From assembly GCA_002304925.1 (NCBI GenBank), contig DBPT01000022.1, positions 43,822 through 107,821 on the forward strand: a stretch of DNA of 64,000 nucleotides, written 5' to 3'. A program made the position numbers and the translations under genes. Source of the DNA: Prolixibacteraceae bacterium UBA1413 (GTDB lineage Bacteria > Bacteroidota > Bacteroidia > Bacteroidales > Prolixibacteraceae). Shown in pieces: positions 15,261 to 24,609 of the stretch. The notes beneath the pieces are model-generated. The model saw only the letters and a list, made by a program, of their open reading frames with translations, did no database searches and was not told where the DNA came from. Position 1 is the stretch's first letter, and each line of letters opens with the position of its first letter.

Positions 15261-18200
15261 TTACAAACCTATCTTGAGGCCAAGGACGTAGCTCTGCACC
15301 AGAATGGTATTGTTGTTCATGCCACCGAGCGGATTGGTATTCGAGGAGGCAATATCCCAGTTGGTTTTGTCTTCGGGATTCAGTCCCCATTTCACCACTT
15401 CTCCCCCGAAGATAAAGGGATTGAGCACCTGGGCCGTGAGGGAGAGCCGCTTGAGACCGATTTTGGTCAGCCAGTTCGGGGGAACGGTATAGGAGAGTGA
15501 AATATTCCTGACGATGATAAAAGTTCCGTTGTTGTATTGCATTGCGGCGGTGATGTTTTCCACGCTTCCGGAATTGGGCATGGGCCAGTAGCCTTTGGGG
15601 TTGTCCCAGGACCAGACGTCATTTTCCACCCTTCCATTGGGCCATACTCCCCCGTAGGAGTTGGGATATCCTCCGAAATACATCTGCCCCACCCGGGCAT
15701 ACATGAAGGAAGTGAGTTCCCAGGCCTTGTAGGTAAAGGAATTGGTAAGGCCGCCCGTCCATTTCGGCCGGTTGGTACCCAAAATGACCATGTCGTCACC
15801 CGTGATTCTGTAGTCGCCGGCATCGTTCACCCCGTCCTTGTCAGTGTCCACGGTTTTCTGGTCCACCACCCTGATGGTTCCGGGATAGAACTTGTGTCCG
15901 TTCGCGTTGAACTTGGCCATCTCAGCCAACTCCTCCTCCGAATTTCCCCAGATTCCTGCATTCTCATAGTTGTAATAGACCTGGATGGGATGCCCGATGA
16001 ACCAGCGGTTTGCCAGCATGTCGAGAGGTTTCCCTTCGGCGTCCTTGTTGAGCAGTTCGACAATCTGCTCTTTGTTGGTGTAAAAACTCCACTCTGTTGT
16101 CCACCGGAAGTTCTTCTTCCTGATGTTGTCGGTGATGAGTGTGATTTCAATGCCCTCATTCCTGGTTTTCCCGATGTTTTCGGTTTTGCCGACATAACCC
16201 GACACGGCGGGCAGGGTTTTGGGGAGCAACAGGTCAAAGGTATTGGAGCGGTAGAGTTCCACGGTTCCGGAGATGCGGTTGTTGAGGAAACCGAAATCAA
16301 GTCCGAGGTTCAGCTGCCCGGTTTTTTCCCAGGCCATTTCAGGATTTGCCACCACCTGGGGAAGGTATCCGATGGCTGCCGTAGATCCCCAAATATAGGG
16401 ATTCCGGCTTAGGGGGCCGGTGGTGGAATAGGGGCTGACGGAAGAGTTACCCGTGATTCCGTATCCCAGGCGGACTTTAAATTCGTTGATCCAGTTCAGT
16501 TCTTTCAGAAAAGGCTCTTCCTGGAGTTTCCAGGCCAGGGCAAAAGAGGGGAAGAAATCCCATTTATGACCCCGTGCAAGCACCGAGGCGCCGTCCCAGC
16601 GCCCGGAAGCGGTAAGCAGATAACGGTTCAGGAAGGCATAGTTCAGCCGCGCCATGTAAGACATCAGGGCATTTTCAGTAAAGCTGGTGCCATACCCGTC
16701 GGGTTTGCCGTTCAGGTTAGCGGCAATGTCATACCACTTGCTGATGTCGTAAATCATGCTTGAACCGCTCATGGAGACTCCCTCATTTCTGAATTTCTGG
16801 GCTGACTGGAGCAGGGTGATCCCCAGATCATGGACGTCGGCGATTTTTTTCTGGAAGTAGAGCAGGTTTTCAGCCACCCATGCAAAGCTCTGGTTGGTGG
16901 AATACCCAGCAGTATTGGGTTTGTTGGTCAGATGACTGGTGGCGTTGGGGCCTGTCCAGGTTCCATTCCGGAACTGCCGGTACTGGGTGCCGAAATTGAG
17001 GCGGTAGCGCAACCATGGGGTAAAGGTAATTTCACCGAAAGCGTTGGCAAAAACGGAGCCGATGCGGCGGTTGCTCATGGCCTGGTCTATGTCGATCAAC
17101 GGATTCCAGAGTGAGAGGTTACCACCCGGGTTCTTGATCCAGAAGCCATGGTCATCCTTGGGAAGGGCGTACGGGAACTGGTCATTAGCCCTGGAATAGA
17201 GGTCCTTGGAACCGGTATTGGAGGTATTGGGAGGCAATATGCCGAAGTTCTGTTCTGACAGGGCTGTATTTACGGAAGCCCCCACCTTGATCCATTTTGT
17301 GGGAGCCAGATCTCCGTTCAGATTCAGGGAATAGCGGTTGTAATCCTGGTCTTTCTGGACGCCCAACTGGTCGAGATAGGCGAAGGAGACGTAGATTTTC
17401 GAAATTTCATTTCCTGAGGAGAGCGACAACTGATGGTGCTGGTTCAATCCCACCCTGAGGGCGTCGGCTCCCCAGTCGTAACTCCTGATTTTGGAAGCAT
17501 CATAAACGGGGACCTGGTCGGGCCATCCCAGTTCTTTTTCGGCAGCGGTGGTGGCCCGCATTTTAACGGTTCCTCCCATCTCGCCTTCCCACTCATAAGC
17601 CCGCATCACCGATTCCCATGCTGTCCGGTCAGCTGCCAAATTGAACTTGGAGACGTCGAGAGCCGGATCGGGATACCCCAGCTTCACCGGCGTATTCAGG
17701 TTGGTAAACTTCTCGGTGCCGTACTGTCCCCCGTTCATCAGGGCCAACCGCCACCTTTCGATGTAATCCGGACCGTCCATCCACTCGGTCAGCGACTTGT
17801 AATGATCGAAAGAAAATGTATTGGTATAATCAATGGAAACTCTTCCCTCCATCCCCTTTTTGGTGGAGATCAGCACCACACCGTTGGCGCCTCGCGATCC
17901 GTAAATGGCAGTTGCCGATGCGTCTTTCAGGATTTCCACCGAAGCGATGTCGTTGGGGTTGATATCCGCCATGCTTCCCGCCGCCAACGGAATGCCATCC
18001 AGCACATATAACGGGGTATTGGAAGCCGATATGGATCGGGTGCCCCGGATCACAATATCGGGAAGTTCACCCGGTTTGATGTTGGAAGTGATGTCAATCC
18101 CGGCGGCTTTCCCCTGCAAAGCCTGGATGACATTCTGCACAGGCCGCTCCTGAATGGTCTCGTCCGTGACACGGGTCAGCGCCCCCGTCACATCGCTCTT

Positions 18201-18698
18201 CTTCACAGTTCCATACCCAACCACCACCACCTCGTCGAGGCCGATGGTTTCATCCTCCAGCAGGATGTTAAAAACGCTCTGTGTACCGATGATGACTTCC
18301 TGGGGTTTCATCCCGACAAAGGAGAAGTCCAGAACATTGGCGCGGTCCGGTACGGTCAGGGTGAAATTTCCCGACGCATCGGTGACCGTTCCCACGGTAG
18401 TTCCTTTCACAACCACAGTCGCTCCGGGAATCGCAATACCGTTCTTGTCACTCACCTTTCCACGGATGGTCCGCTCCTGTTGCATCAACGGAGCATCCGC
18501 CAGGTTACCCGGCCTACTCTCCGAAAGGAATTCCGCAACACTCCCCACATCCCCGCCGAAGATCACTCCTCCCGCTGAAGCACGGTAATATGGGATTACA
18601 AACAAAAAGAAGAGCAATCCGAATGAAATCATCTTCATGCCACTTCCCATCCGAAACCGTATGACCGGGTCCGGACAGCTTTCTCGGTTTTTTTTCAT
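15261..18698 (-). CDS. SusC/RagA family TonB-dependent outer membrane transporter
   Basis: Imports oligosaccharides across the outer membrane using TonB energy. The 1145-residue protein has a signal/anchor stretch near residues 22-42, a carboxypeptidase-regulatory-like domain at about 77-150 (RTIRGKVSDKNGIAIPGATV), the TonB-box-like DEVVVVGYGT at 155-164, a plug with LYVLDGIPL at 230-238 and KDASATAIYGSRGANGV, and a long beta-barrel to the C-terminus (YVLGLKIGL). The ATG at 18698 gives a basic N-region; Met17, Met21 or Met23 could be the true start. It forms a pair with the downstream susD, and the GH53 gene suggests galactan oligosaccharides as substrate. Confidence 0.95.
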   Translation of the reverse strand: MKKNRESCPDPVIRFRMGSGMKMISFGLLFFLFVIPYYRASAGGVIFGGDVGSVAEFLSESRPGNLADAPLMQQERTIRGKVSDKNGIAIPGATVVVKGTTVGTVTDASGNFTLTVPDRANVLDFSFVGMKPQEVIIGTQSVFNILLEDETIGLDEVVVVGYGTVKKSDVTGALTRVTDETIQERPVQNVIQALQGKAAGIDITSNIKPGELPDIVIRGTRSISASNTPLYVLDGIPLAAGSMADINPNDIASVEILKDASATAIYGSRGANGVVLISTKKGMEGRVSIDYTNTFSFDHYKSLTEWMDGPDYIERWRLALMNGGQYGTEKFTNLNTPVKLGYPDPALDVSKFNLAADRTAWESVMRAYEWEGEMGGTVKMRATTAAEKELGWPDQVPVYDASKIRSYDWGADALRVGLNQHHQLSLSSGNEISKIYVSFAYLDQLGVQKDQDYNRYSLNLNGDLAPTKWIKVGASVNTALSEQNFGILPPNTSNTGSKDLYSRANDQFPYALPKDDHGFWIKNPGGNLSLWNPLIDIDQAMSNRRIGSVFANAFGEITFTPWLRYRLNFGTQYRQFRNGTWTGPNATSHLTNKPNTAGYSTNQSFAWVAENLLYFQKKIADVHDLGITLLQSAQKFRNEGVSMSGSSMIYDISKWYDIAANLNGKPDGYGTSFTENALMSYMARLNYAFLNRYLLTASGRWDGASVLARGHKWDFFPSFALAWKLQEEPFLKELNWINEFKVRLGYGITGNSSVSPYSTTGPLSRNPYIWGSTAAIGYLPQVVANPEMAWEKTGQLNLGLDFGFLNNRISGTVELYRSNTFDLLLPKTLPAVSGYVGKTENIGKTRNEGIEITLITDNIRKKNFRWTTEWSFYTNKEQIVELLNKDAEGKPLDMLANRWFIGHPIQVYYNYENAGIWGNSEEELAEMAKFNANGHKFYPGTIRVVDQKTVDTDKDGVNDAGDYRITGDDMVILGTNRPKWTGGLTNSFTYKAWELTSFMYARVGQMYFGGYPNSYGGVWPNGRVENDVWSWDNPKGYWPMPNSGSVENITAAMQYNNGTFIIVRNISLSYTVPPNWLTKIGLKRLSLTAQVLNPFIFGGEVVKWGLNPEDKTNWDIASSNTNPLGGMNNNTILVQSYVLGLKIGL

Positions 18699-19218
18699 AG
18701 GATTTTTTGCTAAATAGATTAATGATTAAACCTTGATGATCATCCTGCATTCTTTCCGCGGAAGTGAATTAACCGGAATTGAAGAACCCGAAGGACCTCT
18801 TATATAAGGGATTAAGCCGTAAAACGCGTATCTTTTGTTCTTCATTCCTGCCGTATAAATCCATAAAGAAGGATCTGAAACATATATCATTCATGTGATT
18901 TGACGCAAAAGTGAGGTAAGAAACGGATGAAACCTTTGTCCAATATAGTAAAATTTACCCGTATTGATAAGAAAAGTACAGACATTTTGTTAACAATAAT
19001 TTATTATTATTAACACATACCCATCCGCAACTCATTCAGAGGTGTCGTGGTGAAGTCAGGGCAAGGGTTTTGAACGATGCCGGAAGTGTTAAAACCGTCT
19101 CAGGCACTGTTACCTGCGACTTAATGGAGGGATCCCCTGATTGACGGTTGGCTGATCATGGGTTTTTCCGGGAACGGTTCCTTCAGGTCGGCAAAGAAGC
19201 CGGCACATTCAGGGGAGA
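18699..19218. other. 520-bp regulatory gap upstream of susC
   Basis: No gene is visible. The stretch is AT-rich in 18880-19020, contains CTTATATAAG near 18799 and a TAATAATTTATTATTATTAA tract near 18994. It presumably carries the susC promoter and regulator-binding site, but no exact TAnnTTTG box could be assigned. No SusR, hybrid two-component or ECF sigma/anti-sigma gene is present nearby. Confidence 0.45.
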
Positions 19219-21099
19219 TTACAGTCCGTTTAGATAAGCGTCCACCTGGTTCATCCGGTTTTGGATCCAGCTGAGCATAAATTGTGTTTCGGTGTTGATA
19301 TCGGTGATATATGCGGGCCATTTTTTCCGTTCTCTTTCGAAAGCCCCGGAAGTTGAGAATTGCCGGCGGTAAGTTTCGACCCTGGCAGTAAGCTGTGGCA
19401 TGCTTAATTCATTCTGTCGCAGCTGCTGCCACCTGGTTTTCAGCTGATTTCTGAATCCACCCGGATTAAGGTTCATCATTCGGATGAAATAGGCATTCGG
19501 GCGGCAATAGCGCGAATCGGTCCCGGGAATACCGGTTACCCCGATGAATTCATCGTTCCGGAGGTCAATTTTGGACCCCTCCCATTTTCTCCCCCAGCTG
19601 GCATCAAGATCCCAGGGGGTGATGAAGAATTTGTTCCGCGAATTGCTATGAAAGGAGAAGAAGGTGTTTTTACCCGTGTTGTCATCGGCACCGACGGCAT
19701 TCATAAAAAGCAGGTAATCCACCAGGTTGCTGATTTCCGTTTTGGTTCCGATGTTCATTATAAAATCGTTATCGGTCGATAGTGCGGTGTATCTGATGAA
19801 ATCCCGCAGAGGCTGCCATTTCACCTGGGGTATGGAAGTGGCCGCGGTTTCGGCCTGGTATTCCAGTTCCCAACCGTCCCAATCGTCAGAATTGTTGTCG
19901 ATCGCGGCATTGCCATTGACAAATTCTGTGGAACTGCTCCAATGGCTGGCTTTATAAGAGAAACCCTCTTTTTTACTGAGCTGAAGCTGTTTCCGGTCTA
20001 TCCGCTCAGTCAGGCAATACAATCCCAAATAGGAATTGTTCAGAAAGACTTCGACGAAATATCCCCTGGTTCCGTTAATAGCACGAGGTTCCTTGCTCAG
20101 GTAGGGTACCTTGTTCATGTCGATCCATAAATCGGTGCTCAGCCTGTTTCTCATTCTGGCATGATCGATGTACATGGCATCGAGGATCCAGTCCCCGTCA
20201 TCGCGAAGCCCTAATAGTTTTGTTCCGCTGTCCACTTCCATGGTTCCCGAAGAACGGAACTCAAAGCTGTACGACTTTTTGGGAAAGGATTGAGCCAATC
20301 CCCCTCTGAGTTCAATGCCCGCAAAATGAGGGGGAAAATAGCGCAACGAGTCATTTGTCAATCCCCAAGGATCGATGAGGGAAATGTTACAATCTATTTT
20401 GGGTTTGTTGACAATGGTTCCTGATACTTCGATGTGGACCAGAGGCAGCGAAGAAACCACCAGCTTCACCGCTTCGCCTTTCTTTCCGCTTTTACTGGAA
20501 GGCTTGATTTCCAGCGTGTTGCCCGGTTTAAGTCCGGGCAATATCACCGTGGAATTATTGGCAGTGGTGAAATCACCGGTAGAAACAGCGGCAATATTTT
20601 GTCCCTGGCATAAAATCCGGATACTGCCCTGATTCTCATCCTTAACCGAAAAAAAGTAAGCATCGGAACTGCCATCGTAAATACAGGGGATGTTGTCGAT
20701 CAGTATACCGGTTATGGAAGGCACCCCACCGGGAGTACTGAGGTTAACGGTATACACCTGTCGCACGCCTGAGGCTGCCGTAACCGTGTAAGTTACAGTT
20801 TTGGTGAAATCGACCGGGGTTCCCGACTCCGGGGAGACCACGGCACCCGGAGAGACTTCCAGGGAAGGAATCAGCTGATTCAAAGCGTAATCGTCGTCAA
20901 GCGCGACGGAAATGAAGAAGTTGGGATTGTCGATAATTCCCTCATAATCTTTGGAAAGGGACGGATTGAGCGCCCTGGTGATCTTGAAACTCAGAATATT
21001 GGCCTCATCACTGAGTTCCACGGGATCCTCCCGGCAAGCGTTCATAAAAAGAACCATGACCAGAGAGAGACAACATAAAACGATCCTGTTTTTTTTCAT
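19219..21099 (-). CDS. CotH kinase family lipoprotein
   Basis: A 626-residue exported protein. The ATG at 21099 (MKKNRIVLCC) gives a lipoprotein signal with Cys22 (FMNAC); an in-frame upstream start at 21135 would only add residues before it. Residues about 25-120 form a repeat-like beta domain of the DUF5018 kind (ISVALDDDYALNQLIPSLEVSPGA; GVRQVYTVNL). The CotH domain follows: NRLSTDLWIDMN, GLYCLTERIDRKQL and DLDASWGRKWEG, with the conserved Glu-x-Ile-Asp and Asp-x-Asp. CotH of Bacillus phosphorylates spore-coat proteins; activity in Bacteroidota is unproven. Placed upstream of susCD on the same strand, it may act on or bind glycan at the cell surface. Confidence 0.85.
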   Translation of the reverse strand: MKKNRIVLCCLSLVMVLFMNACREDPVELSDEANILSFKITRALNPSLSKDYEGIIDNPNFFISVALDDDYALNQLIPSLEVSPGAVVSPESGTPVDFTKTVTYTVTAASGVRQVYTVNLSTPGGVPSITGILIDNIPCIYDGSSDAYFFSVKDENQGSIRILCQGQNIAAVSTGDFTTANNSTVILPGLKPGNTLEIKPSSKSGKKGEAVKLVVSSLPLVHIEVSGTIVNKPKIDCNISLIDPWGLTNDSLRYFPPHFAGIELRGGLAQSFPKKSYSFEFRSSGTMEVDSGTKLLGLRDDGDWILDAMYIDHARMRNRLSTDLWIDMNKVPYLSKEPRAINGTRGYFVEVFLNNSYLGLYCLTERIDRKQLQLSKKEGFSYKASHWSSSTEFVNGNAAIDNNSDDWDGWELEYQAETAATSIPQVKWQPLRDFIRYTALSTDNDFIMNIGTKTEISNLVDYLLFMNAVGADDNTGKNTFFSFHSNSRNKFFITPWDLDASWGRKWEGSKIDLRNDEFIGVTGIPGTDSRYCRPNAYFIRMMNLNPGGFRNQLKTRWQQLRQNELSMPQLTARVETYRRQFSTSGAFERERKKWPAYITDINTETQFMLSWIQNRMNQVDAYLNGL

Positions 21100-21125
21100 C
21101 GCACAATTACTCCTTTTTATACTAT

Positions 21126-21929
21126 TCAGCAACATTCCAAAACAGCTTTCAGAAAAAGTTCAGGTTGCTCCGCATGGAGCCAGTGTCCGGCGCCGGGAAT
21201 ATCCACGAACCGGGCTTCAGGGTAGATTTCCCTGATAACAGGAATATCACCGTCCTTAATGTAGGGAGATTCCAGACCTCTGATAAACACGACGGGATAG
21301 GCGGTAATGGGGATATGGCCATCGAGTTGCCGGCGGTTAACGCTTTCGACGATCTCCTCCAGGTTTTCGAAGAGGGCTGCCGCATTCAGCCGCCATTTCA
21401 GCTTGTGGCTCTGAGAGTCGCGTCCGGTATTTTTCAGCAGAAACCGTATAATGCGCCGATCAGCGATTTTTTCGGCAAGCCGCTCCTCCACCTCTTCACG
21501 GTCACTGAAGCGGTCGATGTCCATTTCCAGCAATGCCAGCAGGATGTTACGGTGCAGGTGATATTGGCTTTCATCCCCCAAATGGAGGTAATCTTTCGGG
21601 GCGATATCTGCCACAATCAGTTTTTTTACTTTTTCAGGATTGTCGGCTGCAAAGCTGATGGCCACCTTTCCTCCCATGCTGTGCCCGAGCAATACCGCCT
21701 TCTCAACTTCTTGATTATCAAAGAATTCAGCAAGGTCATCCACCATGTCGCGGTAGGTATGGGAGGGATGATGGGGGGAGTGTCCGTGATTGCGGTGGTC
21801 TATGGAATATACGGTATATTTCTCCGACAGCTTATGTGCAACCGCCAGCCAGTTATCAGAGGATCCGTATAGACCGTGAAGAATCACCAGTGGATCGCCG
21901 CTTCCCTTTTTCCTGAAATACAACTCCAT
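21126..21929 (-). CDS. Alpha/beta hydrolase (YbfF-like esterase)
   Basis: A 267-residue cytoplasmic alpha/beta-fold hydrolase. The catalytic triad is visible: nucleophile Ser84 in LGHSMGGK, a candidate Asp/Glu after strand 6-7, and the C-terminal His in GAGHWLHAEQP. The oxyanion region is LHGLYGSSDNW (residues 17-27). The pattern HRNHGHSPHHPSHTY matches the YbfF group of short-chain acyl esterases. It lies 30 nt downstream of pdxJ on the same strand, a neighbourhood often seen in Bacteroidota. The physiological substrate is unknown. Confidence 0.85.
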   Translation of the reverse strand: MELYFRKKGSGDPLVILHGLYGSSDNWLAVAHKLSEKYTVYSIDHRNHGHSPHHPSHTYRDMVDDLAEFFDNQEVEKAVLLGHSMGGKVAISFAADNPEKVKKLIVADIAPKDYLHLGDESQYHLHRNILLALLEMDIDRFSDREEVEERLAEKIADRRIIRFLLKNTGRDSQSHKLKWRLNAAALFENLEEIVESVNRRQLDGHIPITAYPVVFIRGLESPYIKDGDIPVIREIYPEARFVDIPGAGHWLHAEQPELFLKAVLECC

Positions 21930-21959
21930 GTGAGGTAATAAAACAACGGTAAAAGAAAA

Positions 21960-22676
21960 TTATTGCCCGAGACACGCCAAATATCGTCGTATGGTTTCCT
22001 CAAGGCCGTAATAAATTGCATCGGCAATCAGGGCATGCCCGATAGAGACCTCTTTTATATTCGGGATCCGTTGAACGAAGAAAGCGAGATTTTCGAGGTT
22101 GAGGTCATGACCTGCATTGAGTTCCAGACCCAGTTGGGTTGCCAGGTCCGCTGCCCTGGCGAACGGCCGGATGGCTTTTTCAGCATCGGTAACATATCCC
22201 GAGGCAAAGGTTTCCGTATACAGTTCCACACGGTTGGTGCCGGTCAGGGCAGCTCCCCTGATCATCTTCTCATCGGGGTCCGTGAACAGGGAGGTTCTGA
22301 TGCCTGCCTGCTGCAACCGCGCCACCACCTCCCTGAGAAAGGGAGCATGTTTCAGCGTGTCCCATCCATGATCGCTGGTTAGCTGTCCCGGCAAATCGGG
22401 CACCAGGGTCACCTGGTCAGCTTTCACTCCGATGACCAGATCCAGAAAATCCTCCGAAGGATAGCCTTCGATATTGAATTCCGTAGTGATGACCTTTTTG
22501 ATTTCCGGCACATCGCTTCGTCTGATGTGCCGCTCGTCAGGACGGGGGTGGACAGTAATCCCGTGGGCTCCGAACCGCTGGCATTCTACCGCCGCACGCA
22601 CGACATCGGGAATATTACCACCCCGCGCATTCCGCAGCGTCGCTATTTTGTTTATATTTACACTAAGTCGTGTCAT
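21960..22676 (-). CDS. pdxJ: Pyridoxine 5'-phosphate synthase
   Basis: Condenses 3-amino-2-oxopropyl phosphate with 1-deoxyxylulose 5-phosphate to form pyridoxine 5'-phosphate (DXP-dependent vitamin B6 pathway). The protein is 238 residues from the ATG at 22676 (MTRLSVNINKIATLRNARGG), the normal PdxJ N-terminus; an upstream frame to 22799 crosses the divergent CBS gene promoter and is rejected. Active-site blocks are ITVHPRPDERHI, TEFNIEGYPS and ELNAGHDLNLEN, with the C-terminal VSIGHALIADAI binding phosphate. It diverges from the CBS-nadK operon. Confidence 0.95.
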   Translation of the reverse strand: MTRLSVNINKIATLRNARGGNIPDVVRAAVECQRFGAHGITVHPRPDERHIRRSDVPEIKKVITTEFNIEGYPSEDFLDLVIGVKADQVTLVPDLPGQLTSDHGWDTLKHAPFLREVVARLQQAGIRTSLFTDPDEKMIRGAALTGTNRVELYTETFASGYVTDAEKAIRPFARAADLATQLGLELNAGHDLNLENLAFFVQRIPNIKEVSIGHALIADAIYYGLEETIRRYLACLGQ

Positions 22677-22743
22677 TTTACTAATTTTGGAGCGGCAAGT
22701 TACTATTTTGCCGCCGAATTGAAAAATAATATCCTGTTTTGTT

Positions 22744-23409
22744 GTGTTAGCTGAGCAGCTCATATCACAAGCATTACCGGTTCTGCAACCGGCCGACACG
22801 GGTCAGCAGGCGCTGAACTTCATGGACGATTACCGCATTTCCCATCTTCCCGTGATCAAGGAAAAAGAATACCTGGGTCTGATCACCGATAAAATGGTAT
22901 ATGACCTTAATCTGGCCGAAGAAAGGATTGAATCCCACATCATGCATCTCCACACGCCCCATGTCCATGCAAAACAACACTTGTACGAAGTGGCTTCCAT
23001 GATGTACAAACTGAACCTGACCCTGATCCCTGTTGTGGATGAAGAACACAACTACCTGGGATCCATTACCCTCAGCAACGTTTCCGCCATATTCGCCCAG
23101 ATGATGTCACTGCTGGAACCCGGCGGAATCATCATCCTGGAGACCACCTGGAATAATTATTCAGCAAGCCAGATCAGCCAGATTGTGGAAGGAAACGACG
23201 CCCGGATCCTGAGCCTCTTCGTCACCCGGATCTCACAGACCGACAACATTGAGGTAATGCTGAAACTTGACAAAGTAGACCTCTCGTCTGTCATACAAAC
23301 TTTTACAAGGTATGACTACCAGATTGCTGCCGTTTATATGGATGACTCAGCCCTGAACGATATGTATGAGGACCGTCTCGGGCAATTCCTGCGATATTTG
23401 AACATTTAA
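22744..23409 (+). CDS. CBS domain-containing protein
   Basis: A 221-residue cytoplasmic protein with two CBS repeats (about residues 10-60, with SHLPVIKEKEYLGLIT, and 72-130, with LTLIPVVDEEHNYLGSIT) followed by an ACT-like C-terminal domain (about 135-215). CBS pairs usually sense adenine nucleotides. The start is a GTG at 22744 (Val-Leu-Ala-Glu-Gln), as the family starts MLAxxLIS and no in-frame ATG lies nearby. It is 13 nt upstream of nadK; this pairing recurs in Bacteroidota, so it may regulate NAD kinase or a linked pathway, though that is inference. Confidence 0.85.
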   Translation: MLAEQLISQALPVLQPADTGQQALNFMDDYRISHLPVIKEKEYLGLITDKMVYDLNLAEERIESHIMHLHTPHVHAKQHLYEVASMMYKLNLTLIPVVDEEHNYLGSITLSNVSAIFAQMMSLLEPGGIIILETTWNNYSASQISQIVEGNDARILSLFVTRISQTDNIEVMLKLDKVDLSSVIQTFTRYDYQIAAVYMDDSALNDMYEDRLGQFLRYLNI

Positions 23410-23422
23410 CACCAAAAGGATC

Positions 23423-24304
23423 ATGAAAGTTGCAGTATTCGGTTCCCTGATCCAGCAAGAATACCTTCCTGTTTTGAAGCAGTTTTTCCGGTTTCTAAAT
23501 GAGAACGGCATCGAAATCAGCATTTACCGACCTTTCGATGAGTTCTTGTCGGCAGAATTGAATTATACGCCACATGTCGACAGTTTTTTCAGTTCACATC
23601 AAGATTTTGAAAAGGATATCAGTTACGTCTTCAGCATCGGGGGCGACGGCACTTTTCTGCACTCCTTTCTCACCATCCGGAATTTTGAAATTCCCATCAT
23701 CGGAGTGAACAGCGGACGGTTGGGATTTCTCGCCGACATCGGAAGGGAAGAAATTATCGGGGGTCTTACCAATCTTTTCAAGGGCAATTACACCATTCAG
23801 GAAAGGAGTCTGCTGAAAGTCGACCTTCATGGCGCATCCAATTTCGAATTCAATTATGCCCTGAACGAGATGACGGTTCTGAAGACCGACAGTTCTTCCA
23901 TGATCGTCATTCACCTGTCGATTAACGGGGAGCCGATGAATTCGATATGGGCCGACGGGCTGATCATTGCCACTCCTACGGGATCCACGGCCTATTCCCT
24001 GAGTGTGGGAGGTCCCATCCTGACGCCTGATTCCGAGAATTTCGTCATTACCCCCATCGCCCCGCACAACCTCACTGTTCGGCCCGTGGTCGTCCCCGAC
24101 CATTATGAACTTTCCCTTCGGGTTGAAGGCCGGGGGAACCAGTTTCTCACTTCGCTCGACTCCCGTTCGGCCAATGTAAGCCTTTCGACAACAGTTACCG
24201 TCCGCAAGGCGGGGTTCAAACTGAAAACACTTCACCTTCCCGGCCAGTCCTTTTTCCAAACCCTCAGCAACAAGATGATGTGGGGTGCTGACAGACGTAA
24301 TTGA
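23423..24304 (+). CDS. nadK: NAD kinase
   Basis: Phosphorylates NAD to NADP in the cytosol. The 293-residue protein has the GGDGTFLH motif at residues 73-80, the adenine/ATP region NSGRLGFLAD, the NE motif (ALNEMTVL) and DGLIIATPTGSTAYSLSVGGP for NAD binding. Its length is standard. The gene follows the CBS protein by 13 nt and is preceded by a purine-rich AAAAGGATC leader. It ends the short CBS-nadK operon; a 300-bp gap with a promoter-like box separates it from the next envelope genes. Confidence 0.96.
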   Translation: MKVAVFGSLIQQEYLPVLKQFFRFLNENGIEISIYRPFDEFLSAELNYTPHVDSFFSSHQDFEKDISYVFSIGGDGTFLHSFLTIRNFEIPIIGVNSGRLGFLADIGREEIIGGLTNLFKGNYTIQERSLLKVDLHGASNFEFNYALNEMTVLKTDSSSMIVIHLSINGEPMNSIWADGLIIATPTGSTAYSLSVGGPILTPDSENFVITPIAPHNLTVRPVVVPDHYELSLRVEGRGNQFLTSLDSRSANVSLSTTVTVRKAGFKLKTLHLPGQSFFQTLSNKMMWGADRRN

Positions 24305-24385
24305 TAAATTTTCAGGACTTAACAATTTTTAACCTCACTTTTGGTTTTATAAGTGCGACCTGGTACGGATCATTTCAAATTATAT

Positions 24386-24393
24386 TACTTTTG
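24386..24393 (+). promoter_or_regulatory. Candidate -7 box (TACTTTTG) in the nadK-DUF6089 gap
   Basis: TACTTTTG fits TAnnTTTG and is the best promoter-like signal in the 305-bp gap before the DUF6089-uppS-bamA operon. It lies 217 nt before the next start, which would give a long leader; another promoter closer to the gene is possible. Otherwise the gap holds no recognisable gene. Confidence 0.4.
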
Positions 24394-24609
24394 TACCACT
24401 CTTTTTCATTTATGTTTAAGAGTTTTCATTTATAGTTCATTGATTTAATGTAAGTTAAAGAAGGCATAAAAAGGTTGGGCCATTATCCGTAAACATAAAT
24501 TAAGGAAAAACGTTCATCCTTCCCTGGTGGCTTTCCGGCTTACGCAACCTTAGTGATTAACGAACTGATCAGTACCTGAAACAGCTTTACGAATGAAATT
24601 TTGAATCCG

